Assembly: GCA_003567055.1 (NCBI GenBank)
Contig: PXAW01000111.1
Location: 1 to 7,384, forward strand
Direction of reading: 5' to 3'
Length of the DNA stretch: 7,384 bases
Origin: Hyphomicrobiales bacterium
Lineage (GTDB): Bacteria; Pseudomonadota; Alphaproteobacteria; Rhizobiales; Beijerinckiaceae
Shown here: positions 1-6,447 of the stretch, in pieces
How the letters are laid out: each line of letters opens with the position of its first letter
Position numbering within the stretch: position 1 is the first letter of the stretch
The notes under the pieces: generated by a model
What the model was told of the DNA's origin: nothing
The model's input: the letters and a program-made list of their open reading frames with translations, nothing else
The model's database searches: none
Translations under genes and position numbers: made by a program

Positions 1-1643
1 AGCTCGAATATCAGGGCCTCACGGGGATCGCGAATATCTCGCTGACGGGCGGGACGCCTGACGCAGCCCGCCTGACATCCGCTCCCGACCAGCCTCCGCC
101 GGTGATCACCGCCGAGCGATCCGATTTCCAGGATCTGATCCAGTCGGGCCGCGATATTGCGCGCCAGGCCGCCGATACGCTCGAGCGGATCAACAGACTC
201 GTCGACGACAACCAGCAGACGGTCACCGCGACCATCAGCAATATCGAGGCGTTCTCCCAGGCGCTCAGCGACAATGCGCCGGGTATCGACCATTTCCTCG
301 ATCAGGTCGGGCAGGCGGCGGAACGTGTCGGCCCGCTCGCCGATTCGCTGGATGAGCTCTCACGCTCCACCAATGCCATCGTCTCCGCCGTCGACCCGGA
401 GGTGGTGGCGCAGACGGTGCGCAACGTCGAGGAATTCACCAAGACGCTGGCCGACAGCCGCGACCAGATCGACACGATCTTCGCCGATGCGAGTTCGATG
501 GCCGATCGCCTGAACCAGACCTCGATCAAGTTCGACCAGACGCTCGATGCCGTCGCCGCCGGCATCGAGGCAATCGATGCCGAGCGGATCAACGCCACCA
601 TCAGCAATGTCGAGAGTTTCTCGCAGATGCTGGCAGACAACAACGATCAGGTCTCGCAGGTCATCGCCAATGCCGCGACGCTGACCGAAAATCTCAACAC
701 CACGGCTTCGCAGATCGACGGCGCGGTCGCACAGGTCACCAGTCTCCTCGATGCCGTGGATCGTGAGGATGTGACGCAGACGCTGGCCAATATCCGGGAA
801 TTCAGTGGCACGCTCGCCGATAATCGCGCGAATTTCGATGCGATCATCCAGGACGCGACCCGCATCGCCGGCGCGCTCTACCCGGACCGCCTGAGTCGTA
901 TCGTGGCAGATGCCGAAAGCTTCACCTCCGTGCTGAGCGCCCGCAGCGCGGATACGGATCGCATCATCGACAATGTCGCCACGCTCACCGACGATCTCGG
1001 CGCTACGCGTGCGCGGGTCGACAGCGCCCTCGACGAGATCAACGGGCTTGTCGCCGCGATTGATCGCGAGGTGCTGCGCGAGACGCTGGCGAATGTCTCC
1101 GCCTTCTCCGGAACGCTCGCCGAGAATCGCGGCAATCTCGAAACGGTGATGCAGGATCTCGCCGGCCTGACCCAGGCGATCGATCCGCAGCAGCTCAGCG
1201 GCACGCTCGAAAATGTCGAGCGTTTCGCCCAGGTTCTCGGCGACCGCAGCGCCGATGCCGACCAGATCATCTCGAACGCGGTCTCGATTTCGGAGAAGCT
1301 GAACGAATCCGCTGATCGCATCGACGGTGTGCTGGAGGCGGCGCAGAGCTTCCTCGGCACCGCCGAGGACGAAGCTGGTGAGGGGCTGTTCGACGACATC
1401 CGCGAGGCCGCCGTCGCAATCCGCACGCTGGCCGACAATCTCGATGCGCGCACGGCCGAGATCACCGCAGGGATCAACCGCTTCACCGGGCCGGGCCTGC
1501 AGGAATACCGCGCGCTCGCCGATGACGGGCGGCGGACGCTGCAGGATATCAGCCGCGCGGTGCGGGCGATCGAGCGCAACCCGCAGCAGATCATCTTCGG
1601 CGGCCAGTCGAGCGTGCCGGAATATGGCGGCGCGCGGCGCTAG
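1..1643 (+). CDS. MlaD/MCE-family lipid transport protein, 3' part, with long helical repeat tail
   Basis: This is the substrate-binding subunit of an Mla-type ABC lipid transporter. Family members sit in the inner membrane with the MCE domain in the periplasm and move phospholipid between membranes. The frame is open from base 3, so the gene begins outside the window; the GTG at 102 lies inside the gene and is not its start. The first visible residues (LEYQGLTGIANISLTGG) match the end of an MCE domain. About 530 residues of predicted helix follow, with a phenylalanine in an NxxxF-like context recurring every 61 or about 40 residues. The last residues (FGGQSSVPEYGGARR) are glycine-rich and probably flexible. 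E. coli MlaD has about 183 residues; at least 546 are visible here, so the tail is the unusual part. The stop is 73 nt before the start chosen for the lipoprotein gene, which suggests one operon. The family call is firm; function is inferred from the family. Confidence 0.9.
   Translation, partial: LEYQGLTGIANISLTGGTPDAARLTSAPDQPPPVITAERSDFQDLIQSGRDIARQAADTLERINRLVDDNQQTVTATISNIEAFSQALSDNAPGIDHFLDQVGQAAERVGPLADSLDELSRSTNAIVSAVDPEVVAQTVRNVEEFTKTLADSRDQIDTIFADASSMADRLNQTSIKFDQTLDAVAAGIEAIDAERINATISNVESFSQMLADNNDQVSQVIANAATLTENLNTTASQIDGAVAQVTSLLDAVDREDVTQTLANIREFSGTLADNRANFDAIIQDATRIAGALYPDRLSRIVADAESFTSVLSARSADTDRIIDNVATLTDDLGATRARVDSALDEINGLVAAIDREVLRETLANVSAFSGTLAENRGNLETVMQDLAGLTQAIDPQQLSGTLENVERFAQVLGDRSADADQIISNAVSISEKLNESADRIDGVLEAAQSFLGTAEDEAGEGLFDDIREAAVAIRTLADNLDARTAEITAGINRFTGPGLQEYRALADDGRRTLQDISRAVRAIERNPQQIIFGGQSSVPEYGGARR
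231..1334 (+). repeat. Degenerate protein-level tandem repeat in the MCE protein tail (about 7 units)
   Basis: Counting residues from the GTG at 102, the marker phenylalanine occurs at 51, 112, 173, 234, 274, 334 and 375. The spacings are 61, 61, 61, 40, 60 and 41 residues. Each unit begins like TISNVESFSQMLADN, then has a helix with an aliphatic-rich stretch such as VIANAATL. Long units add a second helical half ending in a motif like LDAVDRED, which the short units lack. At DNA level the copies have diverged, so this is an old duplication held by protein structure and not a recent repeat. No cysteine and almost no proline occur within the units, which fits long coiled or bundled helices. 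Confidence 0.8.
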
Positions 1644-1716
1644 CATGATGTTGAGATTTTCCATGAGGTTTCGCGGGCAAGGTGCTGAGGAACAATGTAA
1701 CGGGGGCGTGAGAGCA

Positions 1717-2352
1717 GTGTCGGACAGAACCTCGGAAATACGGGCGCGCGGGCCGGGCGCGATCAGCTTCGGGCGCCGCGGCTTGCGCAACGCGCTCGCG
1801 ACCATCGCCCTGTCCGGCCTCGTCGCCGCATGCGGTGCCGCGCCGGCGCTGACCGTCTTCACCCTCAGCGCGCCGGAAGAGCGCATCGAGGCCGCGCGCA
1901 ACCTGCCCGGCCTGCTGCTGATCGCCGAGCCTTCGGCCATCCAGATCCTCGACAGCGAGCGCATCGTGGTCCGCGATACAGGCGGCTCTCTGAGCTACCT
2001 GCCCGGCACGCAATGGGCCGATCAGCTGCCCGCCCTCGTCCAGTCGCGGATGGTGGCGACCTTCGAGAACACCTCGCGCATCGGCGCCGTCAGCCGCCCG
2101 GGTGACCGCGTCAGTCCCGATTTCCAGATCAATACCGAGATCCGCCGTTTCGAGATCGACACTGCGCGCGGCGAGGCCGTGGTCGAGCTTTCCCTGCGCG
2201 CCACGCGCGAATCGGATGGCCGCATCGCCCGCGCCCGCATTTTCCGCACGAGCGCACCCGTCAGGGCCGTCACCGGACCCGACGCCGTGCGCGCCCTCGA
2301 CGAGGCGCTGTCGCAGGCTCTGATCGAGATCGTCGGCTGGGCGGGTTCGTGA
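1717..2352 (+). CDS. ABC-type transport auxiliary lipoprotein (PqiC/COG3218-like)
   Basis: This is a lipid-anchored periplasmic partner of MCE transport systems, of the ABC_trans_aux family that includes PqiC. From the GTG at 1717 it has 211 residues. A positive n-region (GRRGLRN) and a hydrophobic stretch lead to a lipobox, LVAAC, with Cys39 as the expected acylated residue. The mature part has family-like features: VFTLSAPEE near 48-56, a segment resembling LDSERIVVRD at 79-88, then WADQLPALVQSRMVATFE at 100-117. The start is uncertain. ATG codons at 1645, 1648 and 1663 and a GTG at 1708 are in the same frame, but the earlier ones put the lipobox cysteine more than 55 residues in. GGGGG at 1702-1706 and GAGAG at 1710-1714 are only weak ribosome-site candidates for 1717. 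It follows the MCE gene on the same strand, as in related operons. Function is inferred from family and context. Confidence 0.87.
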   Translation: MSDRTSEIRARGPGAISFGRRGLRNALATIALSGLVAACGAAPALTVFTLSAPEERIEAARNLPGLLLIAEPSAIQILDSERIVVRDTGGSLSYLPGTQWADQLPALVQSRMVATFENTSRIGAVSRPGDRVSPDFQINTEIRRFEIDTARGEAVVELSLRATRESDGRIARARIFRTSAPVRAVTGPDAVRALDEALSQALIEIVGWAGS

Positions 2353-2358
2353 TCGGCC

Positions 2359-2841
2359 TCAGCCCGTCACGCTTATCACCTGCGCGCCGGTTGCGGCCTG
2401 AAGCGCTTTCGGATCGACTGAGAACACAGCGTTCGGCGTGCCTGCCGCTGCCCAGACCACGTCATGCGCGAGCAGGTCTTGGTCGATATAGGTCGCGAGC
2501 CTTGCCGCATGACCGAAGGGCGGGATTCCGCCAATGGCAAAGCCGGTCACCTTGCGCACATGCGCCCCGCGCGGCCGTTCCAGCCCCTCACCCAGATGCG
2601 CCGCGACGCCCGCCTCGTCGACGCGGTTGTCGCCGCTGACGAGCAGCAGCACCTCGCGCCCGCTCTGCGCACCCGTAAAGACCAGCGATTTCACGATCTG
2701 GCCGACGCTGCAACCGCAGGCGGCAGCCGCCTCCTCTGCGGTGCGCGTGGAATCCGGCATCAGCATCACGGTGATCGCCAGACCGAGTTCGTCAGCAGCC
2801 GCCGCGACACGCTGCGCGGCATCCGGAAGATCGTCCTTCAT
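2359..2841 (-). CDS. YbaK/EbsC-family aminoacyl-tRNA deacylase-like protein
   Basis: This 160-residue protein is the length of a free-standing YbaK/ProX-type domain. Family members hydrolyse amino acids wrongly attached to tRNA, acting in trans to synthetase editing in the cytoplasm. Visible signatures are TAEEAAAACGCSVGQIVKSL at 34-53, whose Lys51 matches the conserved lysine of the family, and GGIPPFGH at 104-111, the usual glycine/proline-rich loop. The ATG at 2841 has a strong purine-rich ribosome site 5 nt upstream (complement of 2847-2851). The metallophosphoesterase gene ends 21 nt upstream on the same strand, so the two are probably co-transcribed. The 3' end is convergent with the lipoprotein gene, with 6 nt between them. 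Which mischarged tRNA it edits cannot be told from sequence alone, because YbaK, ProXp-ala and ProXp-ST types share this fold. Confidence 0.88.
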   Translation of the reverse strand: MKDDLPDAAQRVAAAADELGLAITVMLMPDSTRTAEEAAAACGCSVGQIVKSLVFTGAQSGREVLLLVSGDNRVDEAGVAAHLGEGLERPRGAHVRKVTGFAIGGIPPFGHAARLATYIDQDLLAHDVVWAAAGTPNAVFSVDPKALQAATGAQVISVTG

Positions 2842-2862
2842 CGCCCCCTCCCCTGCTTGCCT

Positions 2863-3801
2863 TCATTGACGCGCGTGTTTCCCGCGCTTGAGCGATTCCC
2901 GCAAGCCGCCGCTCTTGCGCGCCAGCGAGACGTTTTCGAGAAATCCGATGCTGCCATCCGGCTTCAATCCGCGCATCTGCGCCTTGATGGTGAAGCCGTA
3001 ATCGGCAAGAGCGATGTCGAAGAGATAATAGGCCGCGCGATGCGCGATGGTGCCGCCGCGCGACGAGGCCGAGGGTCCCCCGACCACGGGCACGCGCCCG
3101 TCCGGTCCGGAAATCGTGGCGACGGTCCCGATATGGTTATGCCCGTGCAGGACGAGATCCGCGCCGGTGCGGGCGATCATCTCCTCGAATTTACGCGAAT
3201 CAGTAAGATTGCGCCCGGCCGAGGCGCCGGCCACATGCGGGGGATGGTGGATCATCACCACGCGGCACAGCCCCTCCTCGGCCAGCCCGTCGAGCAGCTT
3301 CTCGGCGGCATCGAGCTGCGTCTGCCCCATGCGACCACTGGCGACGAAGGGCGCTGTCGGGATCGCCGAGGACAGGCCGACCAGCGCCACATGATCGCGC
3401 CGGCGCACATAGGGGAACACGCCTTCATCACCCGAATCATCGCGCGTCCAGGGGCCACAGACGGCGAGCATGCCCGCCAGCGCACCCTCGATATAGGCGT
3501 CGTGATTGCCCGGCACGAAGCTCACCGTATCGGGCTCACCGAGGCTTTGAAGGAATTCGCGCGCGGTATCCCATTCCTGGGGCAGCCCGATATTGGCGAC
3601 ATCGCCCGTACAGGCGATGTGGTCCGGCTGCTGATTGCGGATATCCTGCACGAGCGCGGCGAGGAGTTCCATATCGTGCGCGCGGTCGCGCCCGCGATGC
3701 CAGTTGATGAAACCGGTCAGCCGCTTGCCCATCAATTCGCGCAGGCGCGGACGGGGCAGCGGGCCGACATGCGGATCGGTCAGATGTGCGATGCGAAACA
3801 T
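2863..3801 (-). CDS. Calcineurin-like metallophosphoesterase (CpdA/Icc-like)
   Basis: This is a 312-residue cytoplasmic phosphoesterase with a full set of two-metal ligands in order: DPH at 9-11, GDVAN at 66-70, GNHD at 98-101, HH at 185-186 and GHNH at 220-223. These are the five blocks of the class III cyclic nucleotide phosphodiesterase and related metallophosphoesterase fold, so the enzyme should be active. No signal peptide or membrane segment is seen. The C-terminus (about 296-312) is basic, with KRGKHARQ at the end. The ATG at 3801 has AGGA a few bases upstream in the leader and an A+T-rich patch just before it (TATATA near 3810). It shares a 143-nt divergent gap with the Nudix gene and lies upstream of the YbaK-like gene. 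The substrate is not decided by these motifs: cyclic AMP is one option, and other phosphodiesters or nucleotides are equally possible. Confidence 0.9.
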   Translation of the reverse strand: MFRIAHLTDPHVGPLPRPRLRELMGKRLTGFINWHRGRDRAHDMELLAALVQDIRNQQPDHIACTGDVANIGLPQEWDTAREFLQSLGEPDTVSFVPGNHDAYIEGALAGMLAVCGPWTRDDSGDEGVFPYVRRRDHVALVGLSSAIPTAPFVASGRMGQTQLDAAEKLLDGLAEEGLCRVVMIHHPPHVAGASAGRNLTDSRKFEEMIARTGADLVLHGHNHIGTVATISGPDGRVPVVGGPSASSRGGTIAHRAAYYLFDIALADYGFTIKAQMRGLKPDGSIGFLENVSLARKSGGLRESLKRGKHARQ

Positions 3802-3944
3802 ATTGTCCTATATAACCGTGATCCTTGCAGAGTTCGCGCGCCCGGCCCGCGAGGTCAAGCGCGAAGGGCGGATGCGGCTTTGCTTTTCGTACGCAAGCGT
3901 GCATTTTTCGTGACGACGTTTCGCGGCATCTTCGCCGCGCCCCG

Positions 3945-4424
3945 ATGCCGGAATGGAGCCGTTCGGCCTTGAACCCTTTCCTGCGCGCCCCTCTGCATCT
4001 GTTCTGGCGTCTGACGCGCGGCATGACGCTCGGCGTGCGCGCTATCGCCACAGATGAAAAAGGCCGCATCTGCCTCGTCCGCCACACCTATACGCCGGGC
4101 TGGCTGTTGCCCGGCGGCGGCGTCGAACCCGGCGAAACGATGCTCACGGCGCTCGAACGGGAACTCCGCGAGGAAGCCGCGATCGGGCTTGCCGGCACGC
4201 CGACGCTGCTCGGCCTGTATCACAATCGCGCCGCCTCGCGCCGCGATCATGTGGCGCTTTATCATGCAGCTGCGATCACGCATCTCGACACGCCGCGCCC
4301 GCGCTTCGAGATTGCCGAGCGCGGTTTCTTCGACCTCGACGCATTGCCGGAAGGCACATCGCCGGCGACGTTGCGGCGGATAAGCGAATGGCGGGAAGCG
4401 CGTGCACCGGCTGCCGAATGGTGA
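3945..4424 (+). CDS. Nudix hydrolase
   Basis: Nudix enzymes hydrolyse nucleoside diphosphates linked to another group, using Mg2+ bound by the Nudix box. With the ATG at 3945 the protein has 159 residues, typical of a single-domain member. The box spans G58 to I80 (GGVEPGE, then RELREEAAI): G58, E64, R72, E73, E76 and E77 are in place, so the catalytic glutamates are kept. The usual late glycine (REUxEExGU) is alanine (A79). The domain is preceded by RAPLHLFWRLTRGMTLGVRA, an extension seen in some Nudix proteins. The start could also be the TTG at 3969, which has GGAG 10 nt upstream; the ATG has no clear ribosome site. The gene is divergent from the phosphoesterase, and a 122-nt gap separates it from the acetyltransferase gene downstream. 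The substrate is not predictable. Confidence 0.9.
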   Translation: MPEWSRSALNPFLRAPLHLFWRLTRGMTLGVRAIATDEKGRICLVRHTYTPGWLLPGGGVEPGETMLTALERELREEAAIGLAGTPTLLGLYHNRAASRRDHVALYHAAAITHLDTPRPRFEIAERGFFDLDALPEGTSPATLRRISEWREARAPAAEW

Positions 4425-4546
4425 TGGCGGCGCCGTAAGGGTGCGGAAGTTGCGCCATGTGGAAGCGGCTGCTATGCGCCTCTTCGTCGCGTTGGTTTCG
4501 GCTCCCGGAGGCGCAGCGTCGACGGGCAATTGCGACTGACGGGACC

Positions 4547-5056
4547 ATGACCGAGCTGACGCTGACCATCCGCCCCGAGCATCCGGGCGACCACGCCACG
4601 ATCGAACGGCTTCACGCCCGGGCCTTCGGGCCGGGCCGCTTCGCACGCACCGCATTCCGTCTGCGCGAAGGTGTCGATCACGATCTTTCGCTGTCATTCG
4701 CCGCGCATGTCGGAACCCTGCTCGTGGGCTCCATACGCCTCAGCCCCGTCTGGGCTGGGAACGTCCCGGCGCTGGTCCTCGGTCCGCTGACGGTCGAGCC
4801 CGCATTCAAGGAACGCGGCATCGGCGGCGCGCTGGTTCGCCATGCGCTGGAAGAGGCACGCACACGGGGCGAGCGTCTGGTTCTGCTCGTCGGCGATGCC
4901 GCCTATTATCGACGATTCGGCTTCGAGCCCGTTCCGCCGGGGCGCCTGCGGCTTCCCGGCCCGGTCGATCCGGCGCGACTGCTTGCCTGCCCGCTGGTCG
5001 CCGATGTGACCGACGCGGCAAAGGGCGACGTGCGCCCGCGCCTTGCCGATCGGTAA
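4547..5056 (+). CDS. GNAT-family N-acetyltransferase (COG3153-like)
   Basis: This 169-residue protein has the GNAT fold, whose members transfer an acetyl group from acetyl-CoA to an amine of a small molecule or protein. The acetyl-CoA pyrophosphate-binding signature is KERGIGGAL at 88-96, preceded by the strand VLGPLTVEP (77-85). Later, LVGDAAYYRRFGFEP at 114-128 matches the fourth GNAT block with its tyrosines, followed by a short proline-rich end. The N-terminus (IRPEHPGDHATIERLHARAF) is typical of the YhbS/COG3153 group. I chose the ATG at 4547; the frame is open further up to an ATG at 4457, but that 30-residue extension has no GNAT features and is rich in R and S. The ribosome site is weak (GGGA at 4541-4544). 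It ends 11 nt from the convergent small basic gene. The acceptor substrate is unknown. Confidence 0.9.
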   Translation: MTELTLTIRPEHPGDHATIERLHARAFGPGRFARTAFRLREGVDHDLSLSFAAHVGTLLVGSIRLSPVWAGNVPALVLGPLTVEPAFKERGIGGALVRHALEEARTRGERLVLLVGDAAYYRRFGFEPVPPGRLRLPGPVDPARLLACPLVADVTDAAKGDVRPRLADR

Positions 5057-5067
5057 GCCGGAGGTGT

Positions 5068-5265
5068 TCAGCGCCGGCTGCGCACCCGCACCGGCTGCAA
5101 GGCCGGCTCACGCCCCTGCAGCGACCAGCCGAGGCGGTGATAAGCGAGCGCGCGCTCGACGAGCGCAGCGGCCTTTGCGGCAAGACCCATCTGCCTGAGC
5201 ATACGGGCCTGCTTCACCATGTAGCGGGCCAGCGACCGGTATTCATGAGCATGACGTCTTTGCAT
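5068..5265 (-). CDS. Small very basic hypothetical protein (65 residues)
   Basis: I do not recognise this protein. From the ATG at 5265 it has 65 residues with 13 Arg and 2 Lys against 3 acidic residues, so it is strongly positive. Residues 8-46 look like two amphipathic helices, and the second (MGLAAKAAALVERALAYHRL) is alanine-rich and resembles half of a TPR-like hairpin. The end (QPVRVRSRR) is unstructured and basic. No signal peptide or transmembrane segment is visible. Coding is supported by a very good ribosome site, GGGGAG (complement of 5273-5278), 7 nt before the ATG. The frame continues up to a TTG at 5334, which is a less likely start. It is convergent with the acetyltransferase gene and divergent from the oxidoreductase gene. 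RNA or DNA binding is possible from the charge, but this is only inference. Confidence 0.65.
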   Translation of the reverse strand: MQRRHAHEYRSLARYMVKQARMLRQMGLAAKAAALVERALAYHRLGWSLQGREPALQPVRVRSRR

Positions 5266-5272
5266 CGTTCTT

Positions 5273-5278
5273 CTCCCC
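5273..5278 (-). promoter_or_regulatory. Ribosome binding site that fixes the start of the small basic protein
   Basis: On the minus strand the bases read GGGGAG inside AAGGGGAGAAGAACG, with 7 nt before the ATG at 5265. This is among the best Shine-Dalgarno matches in the window. It supports the 65-residue form over the 88-residue form that would begin at a TTG. Confidence 0.6.
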
Positions 5279-5388
5279 TTGCTATCCATCATACGCATCA
5301 AGCTTGCGCGCAGATTGCGTGAAAACAGGTACAAACGGTCGCAGGTACGCCGCCCCGGCCCCGCCTTCGATCATCCGGGAGACAGAGT

Positions 5389-6357
5389 ATGCAAAGCCGT
5401 GCGCATGTCGCGATCATCGGGGCCGGAATGTCGGGAGCCGCCGCTGCACGGCGCCTGGCCGATGCCGGGCTCGCCGTGACCCTGTTCGAGAAGAGCCGGG
5501 GCGCCGGCGGGCGGATGGCGACGCGACGCCTCGACGGGGGCGTATTCGATCACGGCGCCCAGTTCTTCCGCGCCCGCAACCCGCGCTTCGCCGCTTCTGT
5601 CCAGAGCTGGCAGGAAGCGGGGCTCGTCGCCGTCTGGGATACCGGTGAGGCGGGCGAGGACAGGCATCCGCGCTATGTCGGCACACCGGCGATGAACGCG
5701 CCGGTCAAGGCGCTGATCGGCGATCTGCCCGTCCATACCGGCAACCCGGTCACCGCCCTGCGCAACGAGGGCGCGAGCTGGCGGGTCGAGGCGGAGGGCG
5801 CGCCTGACATGTTGTTCGACGCGGTTCTGATCGCCATTCCTGCAGCCCAGGCGCAGACGCTCGCGGCAACCGCCGACTGGAACCCGCCCGCGCTCGTGCC
5901 TGCGCGCTACGCCCCCTGCCTGACCCTGATGCTCGGCTATCCCGAGCCCCTCGACCTGCCCGCCTTCATGGCGATCGAGGACGAGACCATCGCCTGGATC
6001 GCCGATAACAGCAGCAAGCCCGATCGGCCCCTGCCGCGCGGCGAATCCGACATGCACTGCATCGTGATCCACGCCACGCCCGACTGGTCGCGCGCGCATC
6101 TCGACGCCGATATGCAGGATGTGATCGGCCAGCTCTATGCCCGCCATGTCGGCATCACCGGCATCATGGACGAGCCGATCCACGGCGACGTGCATCGCTG
6201 GCGCTACGCCCAGGTCACCGATCCCCTCGGCGAACCCTGCATCATCGACCCCGCCCGCCGCCTCGCCGCCTGCGGCGACTGGTGCCTCGGCCCCCGCATC
6301 GAAGCCGCCTTCGACAGCGGCGAGGCCGCAGCAGTGGCGTTGCTGGAGGTGTTGTGA
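5389..6357 (+). CDS. Renalase-like NAD(P)/FAD-dependent oxidoreductase (COG3380)
   Basis: This is a 322-residue flavoprotein of the amine-oxidase/renalase type. The Rossmann FAD-binding motif is at the N-terminus: IIGAGMSGAAAARRL (9-23), with the acidic end of strand 2 at E34. It is followed by GAGGRMATRR (38-47), the family loop that contacts FAD. FDHGAQFF (53-60) is characteristic of the renalase group. Near the end, GDWCLGPRIEAAFDSGEAAA (296-315) forms the second FAD contact and closing helix. Characterised bacterial renalases oxidise abnormal dihydro isomers of NAD(P)H; that activity here is an inference. The ATG at 5389 has GGGAG 7 nt upstream (5377-5381). No signal peptide beyond the Rossmann strand is seen, so the protein is probably cytoplasmic. 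It is divergent from the small basic gene and lies 90 nt before the HEPN module. Confidence 0.9.
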   Translation: MQSRAHVAIIGAGMSGAAAARRLADAGLAVTLFEKSRGAGGRMATRRLDGGVFDHGAQFFRARNPRFAASVQSWQEAGLVAVWDTGEAGEDRHPRYVGTPAMNAPVKALIGDLPVHTGNPVTALRNEGASWRVEAEGAPDMLFDAVLIAIPAAQAQTLAATADWNPPALVPARYAPCLTLMLGYPEPLDLPAFMAIEDETIAWIADNSSKPDRPLPRGESDMHCIVIHATPDWSRAHLDADMQDVIGQLYARHVGITGIMDEPIHGDVHRWRYAQVTDPLGEPCIIDPARRLAACGDWCLGPRIEAAFDSGEAAAVALLEVL

Positions 6358-6370
6358 GGGGGGCGCGGGC

Positions 6371-6398
6371 TTGTCATGCCACCCTGCCGTGCTAACCT
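6371..6398 (+). promoter_or_regulatory. Candidate promoter for the two-gene HEPN module
   Basis: TTGTCA at 6371-6376 (5 of 6 to TTGACA) is followed after 14 nt by GCTAACCT at 6391-6398. The spacing and the GCTA core resemble the alphaproteobacterial housekeeping promoter described in Caulobacter (TTGaCg, 10-14 nt, GCTANAWC), although the second half of the -10 matches poorly. It would start transcription near 6405, leaving a leader of about 40 nt before the ATG at 6448. Confidence 0.4.
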
Positions 6399-6404
6399 GC
6401 ACGG
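6387..6404. promoter_or_regulatory. Perfect inverted repeat CCGTGC-N6-GCACGG over the -10 region; candidate operator
   Basis: The arms CCGTGC (6387-6392) and GCACGG (6399-6404) are perfect, with a 6-nt centre TAACCT. The repeat covers the proposed -10 element, where a repressor would block RNA polymerase. It could also fold as a short hairpin ending the oxidoreductase transcript, but no T-run follows it, so I prefer the operator reading. Confidence 0.4.
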
Positions 6405-6412
6405 GAGGTTGC

Positions 6413-6423
6413 CCGGTTACCGG
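6413..6423. promoter_or_regulatory. Second short palindrome CCGGT-T-ACCGG in the leader
   Basis: This 11-base near-palindrome (5-bp arms, one central base) lies 9 nt after the first inverted repeat and 24 nt before the ATG at 6448. Two palindromes spaced like this in a leader are common in autoregulated toxin-antitoxin operons, but the arms differ in sequence from the first, so they are not two copies of one site. Confidence 0.25.
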
Positions 6424-6447
6424 CATAATCGATGAGAGCAATTTGAC

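Noticed and set aside
102..104. GTG as the start of the first gene
   Set aside because: The same frame is open to the left edge and encodes the end of an MCE domain, so translation begins upstream of the window.
360..1964. Open frame of 534 codons on the minus strand across the MCE gene and into the lipoprotein gene
   Set aside because: It is antisense to two well-supported genes, has no recognisable motif and has the Arg/Ala-rich make-up expected when a G+C-rich gene is read in a shadow frame.
2464..3972. Open frame of 502 codons on the plus strand over the YbaK-like and phosphoesterase genes
   Set aside because: Both minus-strand genes show complete family motifs, whereas the plus-strand product shows none. 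Long antisense frames are common at this base composition.
4449..4477. TTGCGC-N17-TATGCG as a promoter for the acetyltransferase gene
   Set aside because: Each hexamer matches only 3 of 6 consensus bases, so correct spacing alone is not enough support.
5056..5079. Inverted repeat AGCCGG-N12-CCGGCT between the acetyltransferase and small basic genes
   Set aside because: Six-base G+C-only arms with a 12-nt loop and no T-run are expected by chance here, and the repeat lies mostly in the end of the small gene.
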